A DNA stretch of 6,666 nucleotides from Deltaproteobacteria bacterium (GTDB lineage: Bacteria > Desulfobacterota_B > Binatia > Binatales > Binataceae). Within the stretch, counting starts at the first letter, position 1, and each line of letters starts with the position of its first letter. The position numbers and the translations under genes are program-made. The DNA lies in the NCBI GenBank assembly GCA_021827465.1, contig JAKAVX010000149.1:1-6666 (forward strand). The letters are read 5' to 3'. Of the stretch, positions 6,628-6,666 are shown piece after piece. A model generated the notes under the pieces. The model made no database searches, had not been told where the DNA came from, and was given only the letters and a program-made list of their open reading frames with translations.

Positions 6628-6666
6628 TCCGCGATAACGGCGGCATCCCCTGTCGCCAGGCTTGAA

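Overview
The window is a high-GC bacterial chromosomal segment. Every convincing gene is on the minus strand, so the transcription order runs from high to low coordinates. It is mainly the first part of a classical (isochorismate/o-succinylbenzoate) menaquinone operon. No phylum-specific marker is present, so I can only say that this is a high-GC bacterium that makes menaquinone by the Men route rather than the futalosine route.

Layout in transcription order: a NiCoT-family nickel/cobalt permease (5569-6627, start uncertain, close to the window edge); a 365-base intergenic region (5204-5568); a MerR-family regulator (4433-5203); the quinone C-methyltransferase UbiE/MenG (3772 to about 4455); isochorismate synthase MenF (2434-3753); the ThDP enzyme MenD (669-2450); and MenH (1-672), which is cut by the window start. 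From the regulator onward the genes overlap or lie 17 bases apart, so regulator, ubiE, menF, menD and menH look like one transcript. The permease is separated by the only sizeable gap and is probably a different transcription unit.

How the genes work together: MenF converts chorismate to isochorismate. MenD adds the succinyl-semialdehyde unit derived from 2-oxoglutarate to give SEPHCHC. MenH removes pyruvate to give SHCHC. MenC, MenE, MenB and MenA would follow but are not in view; they may lie beyond position 1. UbiE/MenG carries out the last step, C-methylation of demethylmenaquinone. The MerR protein is the first gene of the unit and is the obvious candidate for its regulator.

The part least explained by known genes is the intergenic region. 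It holds a perfect 7-bp dyad in the 20-base spacer of a plausible promoter, which is the geometry MerR-family activators use. A leader of about 130 bases follows, able to form a strong hairpin. Further upstream is a pair of mutually exclusive hairpins. I see no mobile element, CRISPR array, tRNA or rRNA. The long plus-strand ORFs antisense to the men genes look like high-GC shadows.
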